64,000 nucleotides of DNA from Achromobacter sp. UMC46. Lineage in GTDB: Bacteria > Pseudomonadota > Gammaproteobacteria > Burkholderiales > Burkholderiaceae_B. The stretch lies in assembly GCF_014170335.1 (NCBI RefSeq), contig NZ_LZZS01000005.1, positions 620,001 to 684,000 of the forward strand, in the 5' to 3' direction. The position numbers were made by a program, and so were the translations under genes. The notes below the pieces were generated by a model. The model was given only the letters and a program-made list of their open reading frames with translations, had not been told where the DNA came from and did no database searches. Shown here one piece after another: positions 51,863-61,463 of this stretch. Within the stretch, counting starts at the first letter, position 1, and each line of letters starts with the position of its first letter.

Positions 51863-52014
51863 ACTCATCGGATGTTGAAACGCAGTCGGCGCGGTGCAAA
51901 AACCCCGAACGCGTAGTGAGCAGAAGTCCCGCTCCCAACATGCCACGGTTGTCTCCTCCACCCTCCTCCTTTGGTGGATTTAGCCCGAGATCTTACGATC
52001 TCGGGCTTTTTTTT
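51863..52014 (+). ncRNA. Putative small RNA with anti-Shine-Dalgarno loop
   Basis: About 150 nt between a well-spaced promoter and a strong terminator, with no convincing coding content. CCTCC occurs three times (51955-51959, 51962-51966, 51965-51969). A perfect 6-bp stem TCCACC / GGTGGA (51957-51962 with 51973-51978) presents the loop CTCCTCCTTT. Its CCTCCTTT is identical to the anti-Shine-Dalgarno end of 16S rRNA (CACCUCCUUU). The 5' TCACT could pair with AGTGA at 51915-51919. Anti-SD-type toxic or regulatory small RNAs have been reported in Betaproteobacteria and elsewhere; membership needs a covariance-model search. Confidence 0.65.
51982..52014 (+). terminator. Strong rho-independent terminator of the small RNA
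   Basis: AGCCCGAGATC pairs with GATCTCGGGCT (11 bp, 4-nt loop TTAC) and runs into eight T. It is among the strongest terminators in the window. Confidence 0.95.
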
Positions 52015-52357
52015 AAGCCGAATTAATGTGTCCCCATTTTCTTGCGGGATTTGCCCGGCCTGGATGATCGGCAGCGTTTCCGCCCTATGGCGGCCTCCGC
52101 GTTTTCCCTTGGATATTTCGCGTGCTCCCCAGCGGAAAGCTCTACAATCACCGCATGAAATCCGTCCTTCCGCGTGCCCGCGGTTTTGTTGCAGCAGCCC
52201 CTTCCAACCAGCGGTCTGGCGGCGGACGAACGGCCCGGTCCGGGGCGTTACGTTTCGTGCCCGTGAATTGCACTTCCTTATCCCTCCCATATATGGGCGT
52301 TACACCTGCCTCCGATAATGGCGGGCCTGTCTCGATAGACCAACCAGAGGTGATTCT
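52015..52357. other. Intergenic region before the glycan cluster
   Basis: 343 bp upstream of the first glycan gene. A CCGCC-CTAT-GGCGG hairpin (52080-52093) and a TACAAT hexamer (52143-52148) without a matching -35 are visible. A short frame from ATG 52155 ends over the next start codon, but its third-position base composition is unlike the neighbouring genes and I do not call it. The promoter of the cluster is probably here. Confidence 0.45.
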
Positions 52358-53464
52358 GTGACCTGGCTGTATATCTGCGTGGTCGCGTTCATGGTGGGCG
52401 GACTCATCGTGTGGTCGGAACGCTGGCATGGCCGCTTTACCGGCGACAGCGATCTGAACAAGCCGCAAGCGAACCATTCCCGCGCGACTCCGCGAGTCGG
52501 TGGCCTGGCTGTACTTGCCGGCACCTTGCTGGGCCTGCTGGTGCTGGGCCCCGCCAACATGACGCTGACGTGGCTGTGGCCCGCGCTGTTCGTCGCCGCG
52601 CTGCCGGTGTTCGTAGCCGGCTTGCTGGAAGACATCACTAAAGATATCGGCGCCAGCAAGCGTTTGCTGGCGGCATTCCTGTCGGCGGCGATCGCCTGGT
52701 GGCTGCTGGGCGGCGTCAGTCGTGTCGGCATGGCGCCGGTGGATTACGTCCTGTCGTTCTGGCCGGTGTCGCTGCTGTTCACCATGTTCGCGGTGGGCGG
52801 CTGTACGCATGCGCTGAACATCGTGGACGGCATGAACGGCCTGGCCGGCATGGTCGCCACGCTGATGGCGGTGTCGATCAGCCTGGTGGCGATGCAAGTC
52901 GGCGACGTGCCGATCTTCCTGATCTCCGCCGCATTGGCGTCGGCAACCCTGGGCTTCCTGGTGTGGAACTTCCCGTTCGGACGCGTGTTCCTGGGCGATG
53001 GCGGCGCGTACTTCCTGGGCTTCATGCTGGCCGAGCTGGCCGTGCTGCTGGTGGTGCGCAATCCGTCGGTGTCGCCGTTCTATGCGCTGGCCGTGCTGTT
53101 CTACCCCGTCTTCGAAACCGGCTTTTCGATCTGGCGCCGGCGCTTCAAGCGCGGTGTGCCGGTTGACCAACCGGATGCCCTGCACCTGCACCAGCTGGTG
53201 TTCCGCCGGCTGGTCCGCGTGACGTTCAGCCGCGGCCGCCGTCATGCCGTGCCCGCGCTGTGCAATGCGATGGCGTCGCCCTACATGTGGGTGCTGGCGC
53301 TGATCGGCCTGGTGCCGGCCACGATCTGGTGGGACAACGCGTGGGCGCTCAGCGCCAGCCTCGTGGTGTTCGCCAGCGTCTATATCTGGCTGTATGCGCG
53401 GCTGGTGTCCTGGCGCCGCCCGGGATGGTTGCTGCTGCCGTCCGTTTTGAAGACCACGGATTAG
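52358..53464 (+). CDS. Undecaprenyl-phosphate sugar-1-phosphate transferase (WecA/WbpL type)
   Basis: A 368-residue polytopic membrane enzyme of glycosyltransferase family 4 (MraY/WecA superfamily) that starts glycan assembly by moving a sugar-1-phosphate to the lipid carrier. Motifs: FVAGLLEDITKDIGASKR, HALNIVDGMNGLAG with the catalytic aspartates, FLGDGGAYFLGF, and the cytoplasmic His-rich DQPDALHLHQLVFRR. About ten membrane segments. The start is GTG with AGAGGTGA upstream. It is the first gene of the glycan cluster. Confidence 0.92.
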   Translation: MTWLYICVVAFMVGGLIVWSERWHGRFTGDSDLNKPQANHSRATPRVGGLAVLAGTLLGLLVLGPANMTLTWLWPALFVAALPVFVAGLLEDITKDIGASKRLLAAFLSAAIAWWLLGGVSRVGMAPVDYVLSFWPVSLLFTMFAVGGCTHALNIVDGMNGLAGMVATLMAVSISLVAMQVGDVPIFLISAALASATLGFLVWNFPFGRVFLGDGGAYFLGFMLAELAVLLVVRNPSVSPFYALAVLFYPVFETGFSIWRRRFKRGVPVDQPDALHLHQLVFRRLVRVTFSRGRRHAVPALCNAMASPYMWVLALIGLVPATIWWDNAWALSASLVVFASVYIWLYARLVSWRRPGWLLLPSVLKTTD

Positions 53465-53473
53465 TGTTGAGTG

Positions 53474-53494
53474 CCCCGGCGATTGCCGCCGGGG
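53474..53494 (+). other. Hairpin in the gap between initiator transferase and dehydrogenase genes
   Basis: CCCCGGC pairs with GCCGGGG (7-nt loop GATTGCC) just after the stop codon; no T-run follows. With the A/T-rich ATATTTAAAATG at 53517-53529, it suggests that the dehydrogenase gene may have an additional promoter. Confidence 0.4.
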
Positions 53495-53559
53495 GCTCGG
53501 TTATCTATCACCCGACCATATTTAAAATGCCGTAATCGTTCTACGGTGAAGGGAGAGTT

Positions 53560-54837
53560 ATGTTGCGAATTCAGGATGTGAAACTCGCTGTCGTCGGCCT
53601 GGGCTACGTCGGTCTGCCGCTGGCGGTGGAGTTCGGCAAGAAGCGTTCGGTCATCGGGTTCGATATCAATACGCGCCGCATCGACGCATTGAAGGCCGGC
53701 CACGACCACACGCTGGAAGTCAGCGACGAAGAGCTGGCTGAAGCCGCTCAGTTGACTTATACCGCCGACCGTGCCGAACTGGGCCAGGCCAACGTGTTCA
53801 TCGTGACCGTGCCCACGCCCATCGACGAGTACAAGCAACCTGACCTGACTCCGCTGGTCAAAGCCAGCGAAACGATCGGCGCCGTGCTCAAGCGCGGCGA
53901 CATCGTCATCTACGAATCCACCGTCTACCCGGGCGCTACCGAAGAAGACTGCGTGCCCGTGCTGGAACGCGTGTCGGGCCTGAAGTACAACGTGGACTTC
54001 TATGCCGGCTATAGCCCCGAGCGCATCAATCCGGGCGATAAGGACCACCGCGTCAGCACGATCAAGAAGGTGACCTCGGGCTCGACGCCCGAAGTCGCCG
54101 AGCTGGTCGACCAGTTGTACAAGCAGATCATCACCGCCGGCACGCACAAGGCGTCCAGCATCCGCGTGGCCGAAGCCGCGAAGGTGATCGAGAACACGCA
54201 GCGCGACGTGAACATCGCGCTGATCAACGAGTTGGCGCTGATCTTCAACAAGATGGGCATCGACACCGAAGCCGTGCTGCAAGCCGCCGGCACCAAGTGG
54301 AACTTCCTGCCGTTCCGTCCGGGCCTGGTCGGCGGCCATTGCATCGGCGTGGACCCGTACTACCTCACGCACAAGGCGCAATCGATCGGCTATCACCCCG
54401 AGATCATCCTGGCGGGCCGCCGCCTGAACGACTCGATGGGCGGCTATGTGGTGTCGCAGCTGGTCAAGGCGATGACCAAGCAGCGCATCCATGTGCAGGG
54501 CGCGCGCGTCCTGGTCATGGGCCTGGCCTTCAAGGAAAACTGCCCCGACCTGCGCAATACGCGCATCGTGGACATCGTGCGCGAACTGGGCGACTACAAC
54601 GTCGACGTCGACGTCTATGACCCGTGGGTCGACCCCGAAGAGGCCGTGCACGAATATGGCCTGACGCCGGTCGCCAAGCTGGAAGAGGGCAAGTACGACG
54701 CCGTGATCCTGGCGGTGGCGCACAACCAGTTCAAGGCTTTGGGTGCCGAAGGCATCCGCAAGCTGGGCAAGGCTCAACACATTCTGTACGACCTGAAATA
54801 CGTGCTGTCGGCCGACGAATCCGATCTGCGCCTGTAA
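53560..54837 (+). CDS. UDP-N-acetylhexosamine 6-dehydrogenase (TviB/WbpO type)
   Basis: A 425-residue NAD-dependent enzyme oxidising a UDP-HexNAc (GlcNAc or GalNAc) at C6 to its uronic acid. The Rossmann motif is [16 protein letters not shown] (10-25), the central-helix lysine region is [20 protein letters not shown], and the catalytic cysteine is in [15 protein letters not shown] (about 261). The C-terminal UDP-binding domain has [17 protein letters not shown] good AAGGGAGAG ribosome-binding site is present. It is followed by its usual partner, an epimerase. Confidence 0.93.
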   Translation: MLRIQDVKLAVVGLGYVGLPLAVEFGKKRSVIGFDINTRRIDALKAGHDHTLEVSDEELAEAAQLTYTADRAELGQANVFIVTVPTPIDEYKQPDLTPLVKASETIGAVLKRGDIVIYESTVYPGATEEDCVPVLERVSGLKYNVDFYAGYSPERINPGDKDHRVSTIKKVTSGSTPEVAELVDQLYKQIITAGTHKASSIRVAEAAKVIENTQRDVNIALINELALIFNKMGIDTEAVLQAAGTKWNFLPFRPGLVGGHCIGVDPYYLTHKAQSIGYHPEIILAGRRLNDSMGGYVVSQLVKAMTKQRIHVQGARVLVMGLAFKENCPDLRNTRIVDIVRELGDYNVDVDVYDPWVDPEEAVHEYGLTPVAKLEEGKYDAVILAVAHNQFKALGAEGIRKLGKAQHILYDLKYVLSADESDLRL

Positions 54838-54847
54838 GGATTTTGAT

Positions 54848-55873
54848 ATGACGACACGCTTTGACACCATCAAGCAGGAGCTGGCGGCAGCGCCGCGCAA
54901 GTGGCTCGTGACCGGATGCGCCGGCTTCATCGGGTCGAACCTGCTGGAAACCCTGCTGAAACTGGACCAGACCGTCACCGGCCTGGACAACTTCGCCACC
55001 GGCCACCAGCGCAACCTGGATGAAGTGCGCACGTCGGTCTCGGCCGAGCAATGGGCGCGCTTTACCTTCGTGCAAGGCGATATCCGTGACCTGGACGCCT
55101 GCCGCCGCGCAGTCCAGGGCGTGGACTTCGTGCTGCATCAAGCCGCGCTGGGCTCCGTGCCGCGTTCGCTGAAGGATCCGATCACCACCAATGAGGTGAA
55201 TATCGGCGGTTTCCTGAATATGCTGGTCGCCGCGCGTGACGCGGAAGTGAAGTCGTTCGTCTACGCGGCGTCCAGCTCCACTTACGGCGACCACCCGGCG
55301 CTGCCCAAGGTGGAAGAGAACATCGGCAAGCCGTTGTCGCCCTACGCCGTGACCAAGTTCGTGAACGAGCTGTATGCCGACGTGTTCGCGCGCTCGTACG
55401 GGTTCGAGACCGTGGGCCTGCGCTACTTCAATGTGTTCGGCAAGCGCCAGGACCCGGATGGCGCCTACGCCGCGGTGATCCCGAAGTGGACCGCCGCGAT
55501 GATCAAGGGCGACGACGTCACCATCAACGGCGACGGCGAGACCAGCCGCGACTTCTGCTTCGTGGACAACGCGGTGCAGGCGAACCTGCTGGCCGCGATG
55601 GCGCCGCCGGAAGGCCGCAACCAGGTCTACAACGTGGCCGTCAGCGGCCGCAGCACGTTGAACGACCTGTTCGGCTTCCTGGTCAAGGCCCTGGGCAACC
55701 AGAACGTGGACTATGGCAAGAAGCCGGTGTATGCCGACTTCCGCGCGGGCGACGTGCGCCATTCGCAGGCCGACGTCGGCAAGGCCGGCCGCCTGCTGGG
55801 CTACGCGCCGTCGCATACGGTGCTGCAAGGCCTGGAAGTGGCCATGCCCTGGTACACGCAATTCCTGCGTTGA
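54848..55873 (+). CDS. UDP-N-acetylglucosamine 4-epimerase (WbpP/TviC type)
   Basis: A 341-residue extended SDR. The NAD motif is [16 protein letters not shown] (about 20-35), the Ser/Thr in [11 protein letters not shown] and the Tyr-Lys pair in [13 protein letters not shown]. It interconverts UDP-GlcNAc and UDP-GalNAc or their uronic acids. It starts 10 bp after the dehydrogenase gene; this pair makes UDP-GalNAcA in P. aeruginosa O6 and Salmonella Vi systems. Confidence 0.93.
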   Translation: MTTRFDTIKQELAAAPRKWLVTGCAGFIGSNLLETLLKLDQTVTGLDNFATGHQRNLDEVRTSVSAEQWARFTFVQGDIRDLDACRRAVQGVDFVLHQAALGSVPRSLKDPITTNEVNIGGFLNMLVAARDAEVKSFVYAASSSTYGDHPALPKVEENIGKPLSPYAVTKFVNELYADVFARSYGFETVGLRYFNVFGKRQDPDGAYAAVIPKWTAAMIKGDDVTINGDGETSRDFCFVDNAVQANLLAAMAPPEGRNQVYNVAVSGRSTLNDLFGFLVKALGNQNVDYGKKPVYADFRAGDVRHSQADVGKAGRLLGYAPSHTVLQGLEVAMPWYTQFLR

Positions 55874-55874
55874 T

Positions 55875-57224
55875 TTGAAAGCACTCATCCGCAAACTCGG
55901 CAACATCCACCCGGACCATCAGCGCATCTTCAAGGGCGCTTTCCGGGTGGCCGTGTTCCTGCTGCTGGGCAAGGCCGCCGGCGCCATCAAAGAGATGGCG
56001 GTGGCCTACCGGTACGGCGTCAGCGACGCCGTGGACGCCTATCAGTTCACGATGACCATGGCCACCTGGCTGCCGGTCACGATCGTGGGCGTGCTGTCGG
56101 TGGTCTTGATCCCGGTGCTCGTGCGGCTGCGCCGCGCGGAAGACGCCGAACGCGACCAATTCATCAAAGAACTCCAAGGCTGGGTGGCGGCGGCCGGCAT
56201 TGCGCTGGCCATCGCCACCTGGTTCGCCTGGCCGTATGTGGTGGACCTGCTGGGCAAGGGCTTGCCCGAGCGCGTGCGGGGCATGACGGGCGATCTGCTC
56301 GTCGCCTTCGCGCCGGTGTCCGCGCTGCTGCTGATCGCGGGCATCAGCGCGGCGCGCCTGCGCGCGCATGAACGCCACGTCAATACGTTGCTGGACAGCG
56401 TGCCCGCCGTGGCCACGCTGGCCTGGGTGATGCTGGCCGTCAGCGCCGATGGCGTGGGGCCGCTGCTGTGGGGCACGCTGGTGGGTTACGCCATCCAGAC
56501 TGTCTGGCTGGCCTGGCTGGCCGCGCGGGCGGACGGCGGGTTCTGGGGCGCGCCGCGCCTGACGCTGCGTTCGCCGCACTGGCCTGAATTGATGGGCGCC
56601 GCCGGCGTGATGCTGATCGGGCAGGTGGCGATGAGCTTCGTCGGCCCGTTGGACCAGTATGCCGCCGCCAACCTGGGCGCCAACGCGAACGCGACGCTGG
56701 GCTACGCGAGCCGGCTGCTGTCCCTGCTGCTGGGCATCGGCGCCGTGTCGGTGGGCCGCGCCGCGCTGCCGGTGCTGGCCGACGTGCAGGCCCGGGGCGA
56801 CACCGGCCGTGCGCGCAGCATGGCGCTCAAATGGTCGGTGCTGATGGTCGGGGCGGGCGCCGTGGCGGTCGCGATCGGCTGGGTGCTGGCGCCGTGGGGC
56901 GTGTCCGTACTGTTCCAGCGCGGCGCCTTCACCGCCGAAAACACCGAGGCCGTCGCGCATGTGCTGCGCTGGGGCCTGCTGCAATTGCCTTTCTACTTCG
57001 GCGTGCTGATCCTGGTGCAGTTGCTGGCCAGCCAGAACCGCTACCGCATCATGGCCGCCATCGCGGTCGCCAATTTTGCGCTGAAGGCCGTGTTGAACAC
57101 CGTGCTGGCGCCCAAGATGGGCGCGGCCGGCATCATGTTGGCGACCAGCCTCATGTATGTGCTGTCCTTCGCTTGCTACCTGGTGGTGGCGATGCGCAAG
57201 GCCGAACCCAAGGAGGCCGATTGA
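55875..57224 (+). CDS. MurJ/Wzx-like lipid-linked oligosaccharide flippase
   Basis: A 449-residue polytopic protein of the MviN/MurJ branch of the MOP superfamily, with about 13 hydrophobic segments and typical SVLFQRGAFTAENTEAVAHVLRWGLL. It would flip the lipid-linked glycan to the periplasm. TTG 55875, one base after the epimerase stop codon, is the best start since it precedes the conserved KGAFRVAVFLLLGKAAGAIKE segment. The start codon is unusual and the ribosome-binding site is weak, so translational coupling is likely. Confidence 0.85.
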   Translation: MKALIRKLGNIHPDHQRIFKGAFRVAVFLLLGKAAGAIKEMAVAYRYGVSDAVDAYQFTMTMATWLPVTIVGVLSVVLIPVLVRLRRAEDAERDQFIKELQGWVAAAGIALAIATWFAWPYVVDLLGKGLPERVRGMTGDLLVAFAPVSALLLIAGISAARLRAHERHVNTLLDSVPAVATLAWVMLAVSADGVGPLLWGTLVGYAIQTVWLAWLAARADGGFWGAPRLTLRSPHWPELMGAAGVMLIGQVAMSFVGPLDQYAAANLGANANATLGYASRLLSLLLGIGAVSVGRAALPVLADVQARGDTGRARSMALKWSVLMVGAGAVAVAIGWVLAPWGVSVLFQRGAFTAENTEAVAHVLRWGLLQLPFYFGVLILVQLLASQNRYRIMAAIAVANFALKAVLNTVLAPKMGAAGIMLATSLMYVLSFACYLVVAMRKAEPKEAD

Positions 57225-58367
57225 ATGTCCCAAGCCGATTCCGGCCGTGCCTTGCGCGTCCTGCTGTTCATCCATTCGCTGCATGGCGGCGGCGCTGAAC
57301 GCGTTGCCGCCGACCTGAGCGCCCACTGGGCCGGGATGGGGCGCGAGGTGATGGTGGTGACGCAGGCCGGCATCGAAGGCGATGTCTATGCCCTGCACCC
57401 CAAGGTCCGCCGCGAAGTCCTGCATACGGCGGGCGAGGGCGGCGGCTGGCGCGGCATCTGGGGCAACGTGCAGCGCGTGCGCGCGCTGCGCCGGGTGATC
57501 AAGGCGTTCCGTCCGGACATTGTGTTGGGCATGATGACGACGGCATCCGTGCTTTCCGTGCTGGCAAGCGCCGGCCTGGGCTGCCGCGTGATCGCCACGG
57601 AACACACCCATCCGCCGTCGCAGACCCTGTCGGGCCTGTGGCTGCGCCTGCGCCGGCTGACCTATCCGCGCGCGGCTCGGGTCGTCGCATTGACGCGCGG
57701 CACGGCAGCCTGGATCGAGCAGCACGTGCCCGGCTCCCGGCTGGCGGTCATCCCCAACCCGGTGCATTGGCCGTTGCCGCGCGCCGAACCGTTGCTGGCG
57801 CCGGTGTCCGGCGACGGGCGCAAACGCCTGCTGGCGGTCGGCCGGCTGCATGCGGACAAGGGCTTCGACCTGCTGATCCAGGCGTTCGCCACCCTGGCGC
57901 CGTCGCATCCGGACTGGGATCTGGTTATTCTGGGCGAAGGCGGCGAACGCGCCGCCCTGCAAGCGCAGGTCGGCCAAGCCGGCCTGGCGTCGCGGGTTTC
58001 GATGCCCGGACGCGCCGGCAACGTCGGCGATTGGTACGAAAACGCCGATCTGTACGTGCTGACGTCCCGCTTCGAAGGCTTGTCCAACACCTTGCTTGAA
58101 TCGATGGCCAGCGGCCTGGCCGCCGTGTCGTTCGATTGCGATACCGGTCCGCGCGAGATCGTGCGGGAAGGGATCGACGGCGTGCTGGTCCGGCCCAATG
58201 GCGATGTGCCCGCGCTGTGCAAGGCGCTGGCGGACGTCATGGGCGATGACGCCGCGCGGCAGCGCATGGCGCAGGCGGCGACTGACGTGCGCGACCGGTT
58301 TTCGGCCACGCGCGTGCTGCAACAATGGCAAGAACTTTTTGACGGCGTGCGCGCAACCGGCCGCTAG
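57225..58367 (+). CDS. GT4-family glycosyltransferase 1
   Basis: A 380-residue retaining glycosyltransferase of GT-B fold. The N-terminal LLFIHSLHGGGAERVAADLS and the C-terminal domain (RLLAVGRLHADKGFDLLIQAF, then SRFEGLSNTLLESMASG with the nucleotide-sugar-binding EX7E) define family GT4. The acceptor and sugar are unknown. It directly abuts the flippase gene. Confidence 0.92.
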   Translation: MSQADSGRALRVLLFIHSLHGGGAERVAADLSAHWAGMGREVMVVTQAGIEGDVYALHPKVRREVLHTAGEGGGWRGIWGNVQRVRALRRVIKAFRPDIVLGMMTTASVLSVLASAGLGCRVIATEHTHPPSQTLSGLWLRLRRLTYPRAARVVALTRGTAAWIEQHVPGSRLAVIPNPVHWPLPRAEPLLAPVSGDGRKRLLAVGRLHADKGFDLLIQAFATLAPSHPDWDLVILGEGGERAALQAQVGQAGLASRVSMPGRAGNVGDWYENADLYVLTSRFEGLSNTLLESMASGLAAVSFDCDTGPREIVREGIDGVLVRPNGDVPALCKALADVMGDDAARQRMAQAATDVRDRFSATRVLQQWQELFDGVRATGR

Positions 58368-58412
58368 GCCTACGCGGCATGCCGTTGCTACGGTGACCAC
58401 GAGAACTACATC

Positions 58413-60344
58413 ATGTGTGGAATAGTCGGAATTTGGGGCCCCCTCGGGAACAAGGAACGCGTGCTGGCGGAAAGCTGCCGCCGCATCCGCCACCGCGGGC
58501 CGGACAGCAACGGTTTCTGGGAAGACGCCGGGGCCGAATTGGCCCTGGCGCACGTTCGCCTGGCGATCCTGGACCTGACCGAAGCGGGCCACCAGCCTAT
58601 GGCGTCCGCCTGCGGCCGCTATGTGATGGTCTTCAACGGCGAGATCTACAACCACCTGGACATCCGCAAGCAGCTGGAGCAATCCGCGCTGGCGCCTTCG
58701 TGGCGCGGCCACTCCGACACCGAAACCCTGCTGGCGGGCTTCACCGCGCTGGGCATCGAGGCGACCTTGCAGGCCGCCGTCGGCATGTTCGCGATCGCGC
58801 TGTGGGACCGCGCGTCGCGCAAGCTGGTGCTGGCGCGCGACCGCATGGGCGAAAAACCGCTGTACTACGGCTATTCCGGCGCCGAACTGGTGTTCGCGTC
58901 GGAATTGAAGGGTCTGATGCCCATCCCGGGATTCGGCCGCGACCTGAACCGCAATGCGTTGGCGTCGTTCATGCGGCACAACTACATTCCGGCGCCGCAA
59001 TCCATCTATGAAGGCATTGCCAAGCTGCCGCCGGGCACCTGGGTCGAACTCACGGCCGACGACACCCGCAGCCGCCGCATGCCCGAACCGCGCGTGTACT
59101 GGTCGGCGCGAGACGCCGCTGACGCCGCCGCCAAATCGTTGTTGACGTTCGAGTCGGATGCGCAAGCCACCGAAGCGCTGGAAGGCGTGCTGTCCAAGGC
59201 GGTCGGCGGCCAGATGCTGGCTGACGTGAGTCTGGGCGCTTTCCTGTCGGGCGGCATCGATTCGTCCACCATCGTGGCCCTGATGCAGGCGCAAAGCGGC
59301 AAGCCGGTACGCACCTTCGCGATCGGCTTCCACGAAAAAGGCTATGACGAGGCGCAGCACGCGAAGGCCGTGGCCACGCACCTGGGCACCGACCATACCG
59401 AGCTCTACGTGACGGCGGAAGACGCGCTGGCCGTGGTGCCGTCGTTGGCGGACATGTACGACGAGCCGTTTGCCGATTCGTCGCAGATCCCGACCTCGCT
59501 TGTCACGAAAATGGCGCGTCAGCACGTTACCGTAGCGCTGTCGGGCGACGGCGGCGACGAGCTCTTCGGCGGCTATTCGCGCTATTTCCGCGTGAACAAC
59601 TGGTGGCAGCAATGCGAACGCGTTCCCGGACTGCTGCGCAAGCCCGCGGGAGCGCTGCTCTCCGCCTCCACCCATCTGCCCGGGCGCGGCGCCTGGCGCG
59701 GCAAGGTCGGCAAGCTGGGCGAACTGCTGCGCACCGACTCGCGCGGCGACTTCTACCGCCACTTCGTGTCGTACTGGGCGGATCCGTCCAAGGTGGTCAA
59801 GGGCGGGGTGGAACCGGTCTCGGAATTCGCGCGTGCCATGCAGGGATCGACCTTCGAATCCATGATGAAACTGGACACGGTGACTTACCTGCCCGACGAC
59901 ATCCTGGTGAAGGTCGACCGCGCCGCGATGGCGGTCAGCCTGGAAACGCGCGTGCCGCTGATCGACCACCGCGTCTATGAATTCGCGTGGAGCCTGCCGC
60001 ACCAATACAAGGTGCGCGGCAACACGGGCAAGTGGCTGTTGCGCCAAGTGCTGCATCGCCATGTGCCGCAAGCCCTGGTAGACCGCCCCAAGCGCGGCTT
60101 CGCCGTGCCGCTGGCCGCCTGGCTGCGCGGCCCCTTGCGGGACTGGGCGGAAGCATTGCTGGACCCCGTGCGCCTGCGTCAGGAAGGCTGGTTCGAACCG
60201 GAACCCATCCTGCGCAAGTGGCGGGAACATACGTCGGGCCATCGCAATTGGGACAGCCATCTGTGGGGCGTCCTGATGATGCAGGCCTGGTTGGACCGTT
60301 ATCGCGCCGGACCGGATCAAGGGGGATCTATTGGGAGTCTCTGA
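58413..60344 (+). CDS. AsnB-like glutamine amidotransferase (WbpS type)
   Basis: A 643-residue asparagine synthase (glutamine-hydrolysing). The N-terminal nucleophile is Cys2 (MCGIVGIWG), glutaminase residues are in RHRGPDSNG and FNGEIYNH, and the synthase PP-loop is LSGGIDSSTIVALM. In glycan clusters such enzymes amidate a uronic acid (WbpS in P. aeruginosa O6, forming GalNAcAN) rather than make asparagine. Its place between glycosyltransferases and beside a GalNAcA-forming pair favours that role. Confidence 0.9.
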   Translation: MCGIVGIWGPLGNKERVLAESCRRIRHRGPDSNGFWEDAGAELALAHVRLAILDLTEAGHQPMASACGRYVMVFNGEIYNHLDIRKQLEQSALAPSWRGHSDTETLLAGFTALGIEATLQAAVGMFAIALWDRASRKLVLARDRMGEKPLYYGYSGAELVFASELKGLMPIPGFGRDLNRNALASFMRHNYIPAPQSIYEGIAKLPPGTWVELTADDTRSRRMPEPRVYWSARDAADAAAKSLLTFESDAQATEALEGVLSKAVGGQMLADVSLGAFLSGGIDSSTIVALMQAQSGKPVRTFAIGFHEKGYDEAQHAKAVATHLGTDHTELYVTAEDALAVVPSLADMYDEPFADSSQIPTSLVTKMARQHVTVALSGDGGDELFGGYSRYFRVNNWWQQCERVPGLLRKPAGALLSASTHLPGRGAWRGKVGKLGELLRTDSRGDFYRHFVSYWADPSKVVKGGVEPVSEFARAMQGSTFESMMKLDTVTYLPDDILVKVDRAAMAVSLETRVPLIDHRVYEFAWSLPHQYKVRGNTGKWLLRQVLHRHVPQALVDRPKRGFAVPLAAWLRGPLRDWAEALLDPVRLRQEGWFEPEPILRKWREHTSGHRNWDSHLWGVLMMQAWLDRYRAGPDQGGSIGSL

Positions 60345-60347
60345 CGA

Positions 60348-61463
60348 ATGAGAATATTGATGCTGGTCAGTTCCATGCATGCGGGCGGCGCCGAACGGGT
60401 CGCGGCCACGCTCGTCAACGCATGGGCCGAACGCGGGGAATCCGTTACCTTGACGCCCACCTACTCGTCCAAGGGCACCTGCTTTTATCCGCTGTCGGAC
60501 AAGGTCGAATTGGCCTGGCTGGCGGATTTGGCGGGCACGCGGGTCTCGGGCCCGATGGCCGCGTTCAAGCGCCTCCTGGCGTTGCGCAAGCACATCCGCG
60601 ACACCAAGCCCGATGTGGTGGTGTCGTTCCTGACCAACGTCAATGTGGCCGCCATCCTCGCGACGCGCGGCCTGGGCGTGCCGCTCATCGTCTGCGAGCG
60701 CACCAATCCGGTCGCCGAGACCACCACGGGAACCGTGTGGCGCAAGCTGCGCCGCCTGCTCTATCCGCGCGCCGACATGGTGACGGTGCAGGCGGAAGAC
60801 ACCGCCGGCCCGTTCTCGCGCCAGGTGCCTGGTATCAAGCGCCTGGCCGTCATTCCCAATCCCTTGCCCGCCCCGTTGCTGGACGCGCCGCGCGTGGCGC
60901 AGCGCATCGAGGACGGGCCGCGCGACCTGCTGGCGATGGGCCGGCTGGTGACAGACAAGCAATTCGATCTGCTGATCGATGTCTTCGCGCAGTTGGCGCC
61001 GTCGAATCCGGACTGGAACCTGCGCATCTGGGGCGAAGGCCCCGAGCGTGCCGCGCTTGAGGCGCAAGTCGCCCGCCTGGGCCTGCAATCGCGAATCAGC
61101 CTGCCCGGCCGCACGGAAGCGCCTTGGGAAGAGCTGGCGAAAGGTCAGGCCTTTGTGCTGAGCTCGCTGGTCGAGGGCTTTCCCAATGTTCTGCTGGAGG
61201 CCATGTCGCTGGGCCTGCCTTGCGTGGCGTTCGATTGCCCCAGCGGCCCGCGCGAGATGACGCGCGACGGCCAGGATGCGCTGCTGGTGCCGGCCGGCGA
61301 CCGCGGCGCCCTGCGCGACGCGTTGCAGCGCGTGATGGGCGATCTGAACCTGCGTCGGCAACTGGGCGAACGCGGCGCGGCGGCGGTGCGCCATCGCTAT
61401 GCGCTGGCCAGTGTGTTGTCGGAATGGGACGAACTGTTCGAAGCGGTGCGGGAGGGGCAATGA
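60348..61463 (+). CDS. GT4-family glycosyltransferase 2
   Basis: A 371-residue GT-B glycosyltransferase resembling the first one in this cluster. N-terminal ILMLVSSMHAGGAERVAATLV, donor domain LLAMGRLVTDKQFDLLIDVF and EX7E in LVEGFPNVLLEAMSLG. It begins 3 bp after the amidotransferase stop codon and its own stop overlaps the next gene (ATGA). Confidence 0.92.
   Translation: MRILMLVSSMHAGGAERVAATLVNAWAERGESVTLTPTYSSKGTCFYPLSDKVELAWLADLAGTRVSGPMAAFKRLLALRKHIRDTKPDVVVSFLTNVNVAAILATRGLGVPLIVCERTNPVAETTTGTVWRKLRRLLYPRADMVTVQAEDTAGPFSRQVPGIKRLAVIPNPLPAPLLDAPRVAQRIEDGPRDLLAMGRLVTDKQFDLLIDVFAQLAPSNPDWNLRIWGEGPERAALEAQVARLGLQSRISLPGRTEAPWEELAKGQAFVLSSLVEGFPNVLLEAMSLGLPCVAFDCPSGPREMTRDGQDALLVPAGDRGALRDALQRVMGDLNLRRQLGERGAAAVRHRYALASVLSEWDELFEAVREGQ

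Noticed and set aside
52155-52361. 68-codon frame ending over the GTG start of the initiator transferase gene, with TACAAT just upstream
   Set aside because: Third codon positions are not GC-rich as in neighbouring genes, there is no ribosome-binding site, and the peptide looks random.
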